Shown here: positions 10,578 to 22,467 of the stretch, piece after piece
Layout: every line of letters begins with the position of its first letter
Numbering within the stretch: the first letter of the stretch is position 1
NCBI RefSeq assembly: GCF_000004195.4
Contig: NC_030677.2
Span: 195,204,372 to 195,268,371, forward strand
DNA: 64,000 nt
Direction: 5' to 3'
Source of the DNA: Xenopus tropicalis
Taxonomy: Eukaryota > Chordata > Amphibia > Anura > Pipidae
The notes under the pieces: model-generated
Database searches by the model: none
Told to the model about the DNA's origin: nothing
Seen by the model: the letters and a program-made list of their open reading frames with translations, nothing else
Made by a program: the position numbers and the translations under genes

Positions 10578-13500
10578 ACTGTTGAAATCTAATACTAAAT
10601 ATATATGATTGAGTTTCTTTTGCAACAGCCATTATAGTTTTAACTGCTTACAGAGTCAACTGGACTTGCTGTGTTTTTCTTGAAGACAGTCATCCGACTG
10701 GCTTTCTCAATTCAGAATGACTTGTACAAAGATCTTCCTGGAATAAATACCTCGGAATGTTGCTCCAATCAGACTTAATTGTGTTAATAGCTTGAATTTA
10801 ATTTGAGAGGAAATTGGGGGCCAGTGAAGGGATTTCCATGGGGGAAGGCAATCTGTAACTTGAAAGAATAGAAGGGGAGCTGTGTAGTAGATTGGGAGAA
10901 CTGCTGAATCAGCATTAACATGGTACTGGTATTCAAAGTATATGAATTTTACTTGATGTGGTGCAAACTCAGAAAAGCATGGGACCTAAGATAGAGCCTT
11001 GAGAAAAGCCAACAAAGAGAGTGAAGAGCACGATGAAGAGGTAGAAAAGAATGATCATGATGAAGATTTGCATGGGCAAAGAGCAGAAGGAGAGCTCTGA
11101 AGTAGAATGGTAGATCTATGGAATCAGCACAAACATGGTACTGCAATCCAAATTACATGAATATTCCTTAATGTGGTGCAGACTGAGAAAAGCAAGGGAC
11201 CTAATACAGAGTCTTGATGAACACAACAAAGAGAGTAAAGAGAATGAGGAAGAAGTAGAACTCAAAAAAAATCAACTTTAATAGAAAAAGCCAGGAAAGA
11301 ACAAAGCCATGAATGCCAAGGGAGAACAATTATATCTGAAAGGACTCAGATAGGTATTCAATTATATTAAAGGCTTTGGAAAGATCTAAAGTGTTGAGTA
11401 TAGAATAGTGACCTTTAGGAGGAGGATATTGGCAGCTTCTGTTGATTATTTTGGGAGAAAGCCAGGTTGCAGAGGGTCAAGTATGGAGCTGTGGGTGATC
11501 TGCCGGACCAGGCAGTTGTATTAATTATGAGAGACATGCTTCAGTTACTCCCCACAATAGTTGCTTCATTTAAGAACACTGTCAGAAGATGTTAGTAGCG
11601 TACGTTCAACTGAGAATTAATACGAACAGACATTATGTGCCCTGGTGACCAAAGCATAATATAAAACAAGTGAAGACCAAGAAGAAACACACAAAAAACA
11701 AATCCTGGTGTGCTACGTTACTTTTCCACTGCACTAAAATTGGGTTCGGAGCAGATTTTCTCACTTTTAAGTTGCTTCATTTTCTTGGACGTCCTCCTGG
11801 TTTATTCAGTCCCTGTCCTCATCTGACCCAGTCTGGCTCGCTCAGTCCCTAAATATACAAATGCGCGCACTGAGCCAGCGCTAGACGCTGCGATGTTGGT
11901 TATTTTTAAAGACTATGCATTATTTACACGTACAAAATCCTGTCCTTTACAAACAGCGGAATGGTTTACAACCTTGTATTACCAGACTAAATATTCAATA
12001 TAAGACCAAAAGAAATCCCTGACTGACCAACAAATTTGGACAGAGTCGAACAAGCAACATTAGGAAGTTTAGTGTAAATGGACAGAACACTAGCCAGCTG
12101 TTAATGTTCTATACGACTCTTCCAAGGTCTGGGAGATGGTCCTTGGAACAGTTGTTGCCTGGTAAAGCAAAGGAAATATCCACTTTTTATTGCAATATGA
12201 TATGAGGGGAACTATCCCGTGTACAGTTAGCAGAACAGCTTCCTATTCATACCCCTATGCAAACATATCAAGTAAAATATATCAGGTAAATCATATTCTA
12301 AATATTAATTATTTTTGCTTTCAATTCATATCTAAAGGCAACACTGGATTCCAGAAGATGCTCCCAGGCTGTCTAGTTAGTTAGTAAATATTTTTAAGCT
12401 CACAACATTTCCTATGCTTTCCATGCAAAGTGTGCATTCTGTTCTGTAGCACATCAATGAGGAGAGAAAAATGTATTTCTTCTCCACCGAATGAAAGTTT
12501 TTGGTGAGCACCTAAACATCTCAGGAGATCAAGGTAACATGAATCATTCTATCCAATGGGCTCACCAGCCAGTCCTTTTGTAAGAACTTTCAACTGGCGG
12601 ACCCATTCAAGAGAAGTTAGTGGGAATCTCAGGTAACTTCAGAAGAATTTGGCAGCCAATAAAAAAAAATTGGCGAGAATTAAAAAAAATACTTAAATAA
12701 TAAAGGAGGAGAAAATGTATTTGAGTTTGTAAAGTTAGGTAAAAATGTACACCTCCCCCTGCACCTGCACCCACAATCATACCCACCATACTCCTTACCG
12801 AAAGCCCATTGTGCAGTGGTATCCCCAATTGGACACTTGGGGGGCAGGGTAGTCATACCCCTTGTCCCTTCACATAACTCTAACTGCAGATTGATCAATA
12901 TAGGGCTGTGCCCAGCACTCCCAAAGAAATTTACATCTTTTCATCTTTGCCTTTAGTTGCTATGTTTGCCACCTGTTTTATGGATTAATCGTTAAACTGT
13001 AGGCAATTTTCTTCAATAACCAGAAGATGAATCACCCTGTGAACGCACTAACACCAGCCATGTTCCTACCCAAAGCCCAAAGGTAACAATAAAGTGAGAA
13101 CTACGCACGCAAGCCTTGCTACTGGCCAGGTTGGATGGGCCCAGAGGCCACGTTGCACGCCCTTACAGCATCTGCCATCCAAGTTATAAGCAACTGGGAA
13201 AACATTTAATAGCGAACAGAAGAAACATGTGGCAAAACAATGAATAAAATAAGCGGTGTGAAAGCCCTACTTTGACTCAGAGAATATTTACTTTATTAAA
13301 CTATTATTATTATTTTGTAACAGCTTTGTGATGTCTAACCAACATACATGATACAATAACAGAATAAATAAAGGCTCAGGTGGCTTACATAGTCACATAT
13401 AAATTGATATATCAGACTAGTTATATCTGCATTTATTTGCTAAGCTGCATTTTCCCAACAGCAGAGGGCTGGAGACATTACTGATTTACACAGCCAGAGC

Positions 13501-14403
13501 TGCCCAAGATCCCTCTTTCTTTAATTCCAGCCATTTGCTCAGGTCTGTCAATACTCAACATGATGGGTAAAAGTAAAAAAAAAATATGATAAATTACACA
13601 TGGTGTGCATGAATTTTGTTGGATTTTAGTGCTTTGCATCCCCATGTAGAGATACTGAAAGGCAGTACTAAGAATAGCAAGGGAAGGCCAATCAATCAGA
13701 AATACTATGGGACACGCCATAATGTTTATGGAAACTGCCAGTATTATAAATGAGAAATCGTAGTAGGTTTGTGTTGAATAGGGTTATAAAAATGCCCTAA
13801 AGTAAGAAAATTACCACAGGAAAAGCTGTGGCAGATAGATCCCACCTGTGAGCGGTGACAAACTTCACCTCTAACCAATGGCATCTCGCCAAAAGCCAGC
13901 GCTAGATGAGATTTTTTTCCATGTCCTTTCATATCATTTTAAGATTGTTTTTATGGAAATTTTAGGGCAGACGGCATGGAAATGATCTTGTTGCTGGAAA
14001 ATGCGTTATTGTGCCATTCATAAGGTTGGTTGCTTGTGTAGAACATCAACCATGGGGGCCTTAAGAGTAACATTAAGTAAGGGCAGGTGTTAAATCCAGG
14101 GCTCTGTTTCTTCCAATTGCACCAATGCAGTAAAGCAGGCACAGCTAGCATTTTGGCTCAAGGGCTAGTATAGGGGAGCATGTACTGATGCAGCTACCTA
14201 TCTGTATAGCATGTTAATGATTGCAATTTCATGCTCAATTTTGCATTTACATTAGTAAATGAGTCTTTTTTACATTACATTATTCAGTGCTTACTGTTGA
14301 AGTATGATATAAACAGGGGGCAAAGACCAGTCCCCCATTAGTGCACTCTAGGGGACATGCCCAATGCCAATATCAAAGTTAAGTACTTCAATGAAAGGCC
14401 AAA
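10578..14403. other. No gene recognised; one weak exon-like patch
   Basis: Mostly featureless AT-rich DNA. On the minus strand a segment near 12793-12878 lies between CTGCAG and GTAAGG and is open for about 28 codons, but its polypyrimidine tract is poor. Its phase also does not join directly to the phase-1 donor at 29374. I treat it as unproven. Confidence 0.4.
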
Positions 14404-14998
14404 TTAAAGGGGTAGTTCACCTTTAAATTAACTTTTAGTATGATGCAGATATTGATATTCTGAGACAATTTGAAATTGGTCTTTATTTTTTGTGGTATTT
14501 TCAGCAGCTTTTCACTTTAGTATTACAGCTAGTATTTGGTCGCTAAGTTCATATTTTCCCTAACAACCAGGCAATGGTTTTAATGACAGACTGGAATATG
14601 AATAGGAGAGGGACTGAATAGGATTATAAGTAATACAAAACAAAACAATAAAGTTGTAGCTTCGCAGAGCAATAGTTTTTTTGGCTGTCGGGGTCAGCGA
14701 CCCACTGTTTGAAATTTGAAAGAGAAAGACAAATAATTAAACAACTATTATTATTATTATTATTAACATTTATTTATAAAGCGCCAACATATTCCGCAGC
14801 GCTGTACAATAAGTGGGTTTCATACATTGGACATACAGAGTAACATATAAAGCAATCAATAACCGATACAAGAGGCGAAGAGGGCCCTGCCCAAAAGAGC
14901 TTACAATCTACAAATAATAAAGACTAATTGGAAAGCGGCTAGGAATAGGACATTCTATAACATATTAAAAGTTAACTTAAAGGTAAACCAACCCTTTA
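14404..14998. mobile_element. TTAA-target MITE (T2/Kolobok-like), interrupted
   Basis: The left end TTAAAGGGGTAGTTCACC and the inverted right end AAGGTAAACCAACCCTTTA form terminal inverted repeats starting at TTAA. Relatives lie at 57925-58271, 59186-59328 and 60568-60925. An L2-like retroposon tail (14745-14912) is inserted near the right end, between AATTAAACAACTA and AATAAAGACTAATTGG. Confidence 0.8.
14745..14912 (-). mobile_element. L2-like LINE/SINE 3' end with (TAA)n tail
   Basis: Read on the minus strand it starts AGATTGTAAGCTCTTTTGGG and ends GCGCTTTATAAATAAATG followed by (TTA/TAA)n. The TGTAAGCTC..GGGCAGGG core and simple-repeat tail are those of L2/MIR-type 3' ends. It is inserted in the TTAA MITE at 14404-14998. 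A shorter copy lies at 45295-45422. Confidence 0.75.
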
Positions 14999-16205
14999 GG
15001 GTCAAATACAATGGCCATAATTTAGTTTATACATTGCATAGGGCTGCTTCATCACTTTCCAAAGACAGCAGCTATTTGTATGTTAAACGGCAAGTAAAGC
15101 CTCAGATAAAAGCACTGTTGTGTTTTAAAATTTATAGGGCTGCTGTGCTACATCTCTGGGGAGCGCATGTTTGCAAAGGGAAATTCTCCCAAAAGACATG
15201 GAATAACAGGCCCACACTGGAGGAGTTTGTAAGTTTGGGGAGAATGGGGCACCGATGTCAGAAGCATAGGGTTGTTGGCTGTGCCCAGGATACCCCAGTT
15301 TCTCTGTACAAGCCTAGTCTGGCAGTTTATGGTAGCACAGCATATACTTTTCTTTATAATTAGTAGTCATCTAAGCCGTCAAAGGTTACTGGTTGTTTTT
15401 ATCTACATCCCCCAACATGCCTGGCAAGTACACTTAATCCCTGCTGTAAAATATTCTTGATAGATTGAAGCCACTTGGAGTTATGCCTCAGCCACAGCCA
15501 GGGAGTGGGTTGGCTTTCTGTCTGATGTTTCCCTTCCCTAGCCAAACTAGTTCTGTAACATCTGGAAAGCACAGGCTGCTTATTTCTGTAGCATAGGATT
15601 CAACTCCTCCAGTAGTTTCTTTATCATTCATATCATTTTGATAAGGAGGAACACTAGATCAAATTAAATTTCATAAAAAAAAACATACTTTCACTTGATC
15701 TATTTGTTTACTTGATCATCTATAAATTATCCTACTGTTATTATTCTCCATAGTTTTTGGAAGCAACAGCATAATTACAGAAGGACTGCTGAGTTGGGGT
15801 GGGGGTAGATTTGGTCATCCATGAGTTTTGGAAATGGACCTCAGCCCAACCAACACTCATAGTATTGATCTATCATATATATGAGCCTTCACATTACTTC
15901 TCCATAGGGTTTAGATGCAATAGCCCAATCTTCAGCTGAGTTTTATTATGACCCTCAGCCTGACTAAGGGCTCACCTGACATGCTTTTATAATATTGCTG
16001 CCTATGAACATGTGGAAGAGTTGATGCCTGGTGCACTGCATGGAAATTTGTGGCAGCACTAATCTGCAGACTTTGTGTGAACACTTTAATGATAACCTCA
16101 GGAGGTCTATGAAGAATGGTTCAGCCAGGGCAAGCCAAGGCACTGTTCTTCTATGTTTCATGAAAACAAGGCATCTTTGGCTCAGCTCTGATTCAATAAA
16201 GTGTC
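14999..16205. other. No gene recognised
   Basis: The 109-codon plus frame at 15034-15363 has no family resemblance, start context or splice support. Nothing else stands out. Confidence 0.45.
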
Positions 16206-16218
16206 CTGGTCATATAAA

Positions 16219-16536
16219 GACATACAGTATATACATATACATATAATGAAGGATGACTCCAAGCCCCAAACCTTCCCTAGCTACAGGTGTGGGGCTTTAA
16301 GCACCCGGACCACTCTTGGAAAACGATGATCCTTTTGATTTGAGCTGGATTTGACCTTGCTGGGAATTTTTGATTGTTTGCCATTTGGAGATAGACCTGG
16401 GGTATATACACCCGGGTCTCCACTTTTTATTTGGTATGAATTGATATAATTAACCTAGTAATAGTAGCTCTTAATTTATTTACTCATTTTGTTGACTTTG
16501 TATACTTGGTTTGGATTCTTATTTTTGTTTTTTCTT
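16219..16536 (+). mobile_element. Retroposon-like insertion with 13-bp target duplication
   Basis: About 318 bp lie between two direct repeats of CTGGTCATATAAA (16206-16218 and 16537-16549). The insert ends in T-rich sequence (ATTTTTGTTTTTTCTT) and contains ACACCCGGGTCTCC. It has no terminal inverted repeats. A long perfect duplication without inverted ends fits target-primed insertion of a short LINE or SINE fragment. The family is not recognised and the polarity is uncertain. Confidence 0.6.
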
Positions 16537-16549
16537 CTGGTCATATAAA

Positions 16550-17872
16550 AAAGTGCTCTGTAGGGTTACCAGATCGAATCAAAATTTAGGGACTTGTCTT
16601 GAAGAGCTGCGCTGGTCGCTATTTAATTTCAGTGCAACCCTGTGACCCTAGCTTAAAGGTTCTGTAAAGTCCTTTGGAACATATCCGTGCTATTTAAATA
16701 AAGGATAATATTAATATAATTAAATAATAAGAAGCCCAGCCAGATAGCCGAAACCTTGCCTTGGCAACAACAAAAGCCAGACAAAACTAACTGAAACGCA
16801 TTTCTTTACCGTGCCAAGAAACCAAAGACGGGCAGGAAGGTTTATTCCTGGCAATAGGTACACAAAGATAGGAAAGTAAGTGCATTTACATAGCTCTCAG
16901 GTCAGGAATTAAAATTATACTTCCCACAGCTCAGTTTCCTTGGCCTTCTGTCAAATATCAGACTCACAACAAAAACCAGCCCAGTGATATTTACCAGCCC
17001 TGAGGGGTTCTACCAGGGTAAAGAGCATTGCTGGCAGCAGATGGCAGCTCCGACAGCCTTCTAGCTCAGTGCCTAATGGCTGCCTCTTGCTATGAGATCT
17101 CCTTGTTATTTGTTGAAATACACATTTATAATAATAAGTGATCAGGGGGCTGTTTAAGCCTCCCATACAGGTCGGCCTGCTCTCTATATTGCTTTACTAT
17201 AGGAAGGCAATTGAATCTGTGTGGCATTGATGGCAGTATCAGCGCAGGGTTTTCAATGCTTATATCACATTACATTTTAATACAAATAAGTTCTTGGTTA
17301 TGAATGTGTACTCATTTTAAACAATTTAAAACATTTTTAAACATATATTGACTATATAAGGGTTTTTTATGCGGTTTCTGTGTTTATTTGTCCCCATGTT
17401 CTACTCCTGGTTTCTAAAGGCTATTAAGTTAAACTGACTTCAAGTTGTGTTTCCTAGACAACCTCAGTTGTTAAGCGGGACTATGTGACCAGTGATTGGC
17501 TGCCATGCAAAGTGAAGTTTCTTTGTGCCTGCCATTTATATGGATGAACATAGCTGGCTAAAATGCCATTTCATACATGCTATGCCCTTTAATGGACAAA
17601 TAAGAATATACATACGGAAATGGACAGAGACTCCATTAATCAAAAGGCTGCAAACCACTTCACTGACCAAGCTGTGGAAAAGCATTCAGCTCTGGAAAGA
17701 AGGGCATCTATCAAACAGTGCTATTATCTCCCAAGCCCAGCCTGAAGAGCAGTCATTATTCTTCACGTGACAGACTATCAGTAATGCTTTCAAACCTTCT
17801 GGAAGAAAATATAGCAAGAGCGCTAACCAATGCTTAGATTTAACAGCTTGAATCAGTCATGTTGCACCAATG
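16550..17872. other. No gene recognised
   Basis: A patch at 16560-16650 runs from TAGGGTTACCAG to GTGACCCTA and may be a worn relative of the GGGTTGCCACC-ended MITE at 42420. The rest has no feature I can support. Confidence 0.4.
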
Positions 17873-18130
17873 CAGTGATCCCCAACCAGTGGCTTATGAA
17901 CAGCATGTTGCTCCCCAACCCCTTTGATGTTGCTCCCAGTGGAATCAAAGTAGGTGCCCATTTGTAAATCTCTGGCTTGGAGACAAGTTTTGGAAGCACA
18001 GAGACTCCAAACAGAGCCTCCTGCAGGTTAGCAGCCTCATAGGGCTACCAAATAGCCAATCACAGCCCTTATTTAACATCCCCAAAGAACTTTCTTCATG
18101 CTTGTGTGGCTCCCCAACACTTTTTACATA
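17873..18130. mobile_element. CAGTGATCCCCAACC-ended element, right end decayed
   Basis: It begins CAGTGATCCCCAACCAGTGG and contains TCTCTGGCTTGGAGACAAG and CTACCAAATAGCCAATCACA, both shared with 29965-30659. The other copy supplies the right terminus GGTTGGGGATTCCTTCACT, giving hAT-like inverted ends. Here the right end has diverged. The segment GCCCATTTGTAAATCTCTGG preserves the uninterrupted form of a site that holds a TTAA MITE in the other copy. Confidence 0.65.
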
Positions 18131-18394
18131 ACAATATTGGACAGTAAGATATCTTACTATTACAGACAATGAAGCCAGAACTAGAGAATAGGAGAATAAT
18201 GTCACACCTGTATCACTATATTTTATATCTAATGGATGGTAGATCCTGCATTTGGTATTCTGTAGCTGACTCCCCATGTCATCTAATAGATTTCTTTATG
18301 GCTAAATGTTTAGATTGGCCCAACGTGGTGCTTCACTTGAGTGCCCTTAGCTGAAAAAGAGCTGGTGATATGTGGAATGCTATTTTTATACAGA

Positions 18395-19333
18395 ACAGGT
18401 ATGGGATTTGTTATTCGGAAAACCCATTATACAGAAAGCTTCAAATCATGGAAAGCCCGTCTCCCATAGACTCCATTTTAATCAAATAATTCAGAATTTT
18501 AAAGTTGATTTTCTTTTTCTCTGTAATAATAAAACAGTATCTGTACTTGATCCCAACTAAGATATAATTACCCCTTATTGGGGGCAGAACAGCCCTATTG
18601 GGTTTATTTCATGTTTAAATGATTCCCTTTTCTTTGTAATAATAAAACAGTACCTGTACTTGATCCCAACTAAGATATAATTACCCCTTATTGGGGGCAG
18701 AACAGTCCTATTGGGTTTATTTAATGGTTAAATGATTCCCTTTTCTCTGTAATAATAAAACAGTACCTGTACTTGATCCCAACTAAGATATAATTACCCC
18801 TTATTGGGGGCAGAACAGCCCTATTGGGTTTATTTCATGGTTAAATGATTCCCTTTTCTCTGTAATAATAAAACAGTACCTGTACTTGATCCCAACTAAG
18901 ATATAATTACCCCTTATTGGGGGCAGAACAGCCCTATTGGGTTTATTTCATGTTTAAATGATTCCCTTTTCTCTGTAATAATAAAACAGTACCTGTACTT
19001 GATCCCAACTAAGATATAATTACCCCTTATTGGGGGCAGAACAGCCCTATTGGGTTTATTTCATGGTTAAATGATTCCCTTTTCTCTGTAATAATAAAAC
19101 AGTACCTGTACTTGATCCCAACTAAGATATAATTACCCCTTATTGGGGGCAGAACAGCCCTATTGGGTTTATTTCATGGTTAAATGATTCCCTTTTCTCT
19201 GTAATAATAAAACAGTATCTGTACTTGATCCCAACTAATATATAATTAATCCTTATTGGAGGCAAAACAATCCTATTGGGTTTAATTAATGTTTTATTGA
19301 TATTTTAGTAGGCTTTAGATATGGAGATCCAAA
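18395..19333 (+). mobile_element. CAGGTATGG-type MITE carrying seven 113-bp units
   Basis: The left end is ACAGGTATGGGATTTGTTAT. Inside, the unit marked by GTAATAATAAAACAGTA recurs at 18523, 18636, 18749, 18862, 18975, 19088 and 19201, an exact 113-bp period. Internal units read CCCCTTATTGGGGGCAGAAC. The last unit differs (AATCCTTATTGGAGGCAAAA) and resembles the single unit of unexpanded copies. The right terminal inverted repeat is lost after TATGGAGATCC. Non-coding. Confidence 0.92.
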
Positions 19334-19633
19334 TGGGCCCCAAGACGACCAGTTAGATGGGCAGCAGATATCAAGTATTGTGGAAACAATAAGCCAAATC
19401 TTGATTTTATTCAGAAAAAAAAGGAACTTTAATATTTAATTTTAATACTCACAATACTAGGGTTAAAAGAACAGCCCACCAAGTCTTTGGCATTCTCAGT
19501 CAGAGTTCCACTAACCAATCAAGCATCAGGCTTCGAAAAGAAAGTGTATGAATTTCAGTTGTGCATCCATAATAAAAAGCAGAAGAAAGGGAGGACTGGG
19601 GTTCAAGCACCAGACCCTCAATGGGATATCAAT

Positions 19634-20501
19634 ACAGGTATGGGATCCCTTATCCGGAAACCGGAAAGTTCTCTCCCATAGACTCCATTATAAGCTAATA
19701 ATTCTAATTTTTACAAATAATTTCCTTTTTCTCTGTAAATAGAAAACAGTACCTGTACTTGATCCCAACTAAGATATAATTACCCCTTATTGGGGGCAGA
19801 ACAGCCCTATTGGGTTTATTTCATGGTTAAATGATTCCCTTTTCTCTGTAATAATAAAACAGTACTTGTACTTGATCCCAACTAAGATATAATTACCCCT
19901 TATTGGGGGCAGAACAATCCTATTGGGTTTATTTCATGGTTAAATGATTCCATTTTCTCTGTAATAATAAAACAGTATCTGTACTTGATCCCAACTAAGA
20001 TATAATTACCCCTTATTTGGGGCAGAACAGCCCTATTGGGTTTATTTCATGTTTAAATGATTCCCTTTTCTCTGTAATAATAAAACAGTACCTGTACTTG
20101 ATCCCAACTAAGATATAATTACCCCTTATTGGGGGCAGAAAAGCCCTATTGGGTTTATTTAATGGTTAAATGATTCCCTTTTCTCTGTAATAATAAAACA
20201 GTACCTGTACTTGATCCCAACTAAGATATAATTACCCCTTATTGGGGGCAGAACAGCCCTATTGGGTTTATTTAATGGTTAAATGATTCCCTTTTCTCTG
20301 TAATAATAAAACAGTACCTGTACTTGATCCCAACTAAGATATAATTACCCCTTATTGGGGGCAGAACAGCCCTATTGGGTTTATTCAATATTGAAATGAT
20401 CTTTAGTAGACTTAAGTTATGGAGATCCAAATTACGGAAAGACCCCTTATCCAGAAAACCCCAGGTCCCGAGCATTCTGGATAACAGGTCCCATACCTGT
20501 A
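19634..20501 (+). mobile_element. CAGGTATGG-type MITE carrying six 113-bp units, both ends present
   Basis: The left end CAGGTATGGGATCCCTTATC and right end CTGGATAACAGGTCCCATACCTG are inverted. Unit markers fall at 19735, 19848, 19961, 20074, 20187 and 20300, again 113 bp apart. It lies 300 bp downstream of the element at 18395, in the same orientation. Long minus-strand frames here are array artefacts. Confidence 0.93.
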
Positions 20502-21270
20502 ATAGAATTTCATTGCTTTAAGTCTTTATTATCAAGACTGCAACTTGCTTCCTTGTACAGATGTTGGATTTTGTATTAGTAACACAACTCTGCATAGGAA
20601 TATACTGAATGCAGGTGTGCCAGTCCCATAAACAGTTCTTCTCGGCCTACTTTACACTGTCATTGGAGTAAGAAGAAAGGGAGCTGACAGCTGTCTTTGG
20701 TTATTAGCTGATACAATAATCAGTGTTATTTATCCATCCTATCTATGAGTTACACTTAGCGCTTTAAAAAGTGATTAGTATCAGGGGTTTTGTGAGCCAA
20801 TAAAACCAGAGAGTCTCTTAAGCAATTATGCAAATAGGTACATAACGAAAAGACATTAGGAATATCAAGAGCAATTTGTATTTCTCACATAAAAGAGCAC
20901 TTATTTTCTCATTATAAATTCCCTCTGTGTATGCTGAGCCTTTAGAGATGCTGGCATGTTAACTCCACTAGTATTCGCTGAAGAAATATAGTGCGGTGGG
21001 AGACTCTTTGAATAAAGGTTTTATGAACAAACAGCTATCCCTGGAAACAAAAGGCATTTTACTATAGATACCAGGGAGACTCACTTAGTGCAGAGCTATA
21101 AATCAGCATTAGGGGCCATGGGCCATTGGACACATTAGTGACTGGTTGTTTGCACAAGAGTTTGCATGCACTTTTCCACAATAGCAGTTACTGTATATTC
21201 CACGGTCTCATCTAATGATTTACATGATTCACACATACCCAAATCCTTCCAAAATCTACGGAAAGAGTAA
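20502..21270. other. No gene recognised
   Basis: AT-rich DNA without exon-like or repeat structure that I can support. Confidence 0.45.
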
Positions 21271-22215
21271 TTAGCAATTATGTTAATTGATACAGAGCTG
21301 AATTCAGTCTTAAGCTGGCCATACACGCACCGATAATATCGTATGAAACCTCGTTTCGTACGATATTCGGTGCGTGTATGGCAAGTCGGAGAGTTGACCG
21401 ATATCACAGGAAGCTGCTGATATCGGTCGACTCGCCGATCGGGCCAGTTAAAAGATTTTGATCGGGCGGCTGACCAAAATCTGCCTTCAGCGCTGAATCG
21501 GCAGAAGGAGGTAGAAATCCTATTTCGGTAGAAATCCTATCCGGTTTCGACCGATGGTTGCACTAAAGATTGCAAATCGCCACGTATGTGGCCACCTTTG
21601 AGAACACCTGAACCAACCTTCCTAAGACATAGGGCTGACTCAACTGCTTCTCACCAAGTTGTCAGCCTATTGGCCTTTGTGTGGGCTTGAAATTATGGCA
21701 TCCTCAACCAATATCTGATCAGGACTCATTCAGATGCTAATAGGCTTAAAAAATCCTGGTGAGGGCATCCTGAAGCTGGAGATACGGCCCTATGTAGTTG
21801 ATAGATCCCTTGTGATCTAATTGTTTGCACAGTGGGTTGAACATCGGGTTGAGCCATTTTTGGGCTACCACTTACGCAACCTAGGCAAATTACTGTTAAT
21901 TGATTTAGAGCTGAATACAGTCTGAAGAACACCCAGACCATTATCTTCCTAAGACATATGGCCGTATACATGTTGATTTTGGCTGATGACCCAACCACTT
22001 TTCTCCAAGTTGTCAGCCAATTTGCCTTTGTATGGTCTTTAAATGATGGCATCCTCAACTGACATTTAATGAGTATGTATTCAGCGTGGAAGTCCTGGTG
22101 AGGGCATCCAGAAGCTGGAGATATGGTCCTTTGTCTAAAGGTCATCTCTTGTGATATAATTATCGCACAGTGAAGGAGTAATTATTGGCCCACAACTTAC
22201 ACAACCTAGCCAAAT
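21271..22215 (+). repeat. Diverged local duplication (about 300-bp unit), split by a MITE
   Basis: Shared blocks appear in order twice: CTTCCTAAGACATA, CCAAGTTGTCAGCC, GATGGCATCCTCAAC, TCCTGGTGAGGGCATCC, GAAGCTGGAGATA and ACAACCTAG. In the first copy they fall at about 21618-21882 and in the second at about 21946-22210. The lead-in GTTAATTGAT..AGAGCTGAAT.CAGTCT precedes both copies (21283-21310 and 21896-21923). A hairpin MITE (21311-21599) separates lead-in and body in the first copy only. Confidence 0.8.
21311..21599. mobile_element. GGTGGCCATACAC-type multi-hairpin MITE
   Basis: The left end TAAGCTGGCCATACAC is matched by the inverted right end GTATGTGGCCACCTTT. Inside are serial palindromes, such as ACCGATAATATCGTA paired with TACGATATTCGGT, and the CCGATATCA/TGATATCGG pair. 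It is closely related to 41036-41369. The duplicated flank at 21896-21930 shows the same site without the insertion. Confidence 0.88.
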
Positions 22216-22306
22216 TCTATCTTTGCACGTGTGGCCCATTTAATTTGATGCCGCTGCTGGTCATCTTCACACTTTTTTGAACTGCACCCTTATTAACTGT
22301 AAAAGA

Positions 22307-22467
22307 TAGGATCTGGTATAAATTAACACACAATAATTCCAAATTATGCATGGCTAATATAGATGCATACTTCATGGTTGCAGAGAATTAAATGAATTTG
22401 GCAGCATCCATCCAATTAAGCCAGGCAGGATGTGGAAGAAATATGTGTTAATTTATACCAGATCCTA
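22307..22467. repeat. 24-bp perfect inverted repeat, about 110-bp spacer
   Basis: The left arm TAGGATCTGGTATAAATTAA(CACA) is mirrored by TGTGTTAATTTATACCAGAT(CCTA) at 22444-22467. There is no recognised family, coding content or clear target duplication. It could be a small foldback transposon or a chance survivor of one. Confidence 0.7.

Noticed and set aside
12793..12878. Minus-strand exon between CTGCAG and GTAAGG
   Set aside because: The donor is good, but the acceptor tract is weak, the phase does not follow from the exon at 29374, and the peptide is not recognisable.
18523..20400. CRISPR-like regular repeats
   Set aside because: The 113-bp units are contiguous with no spacers, lie in a eukaryotic MITE, and have no cas genes.
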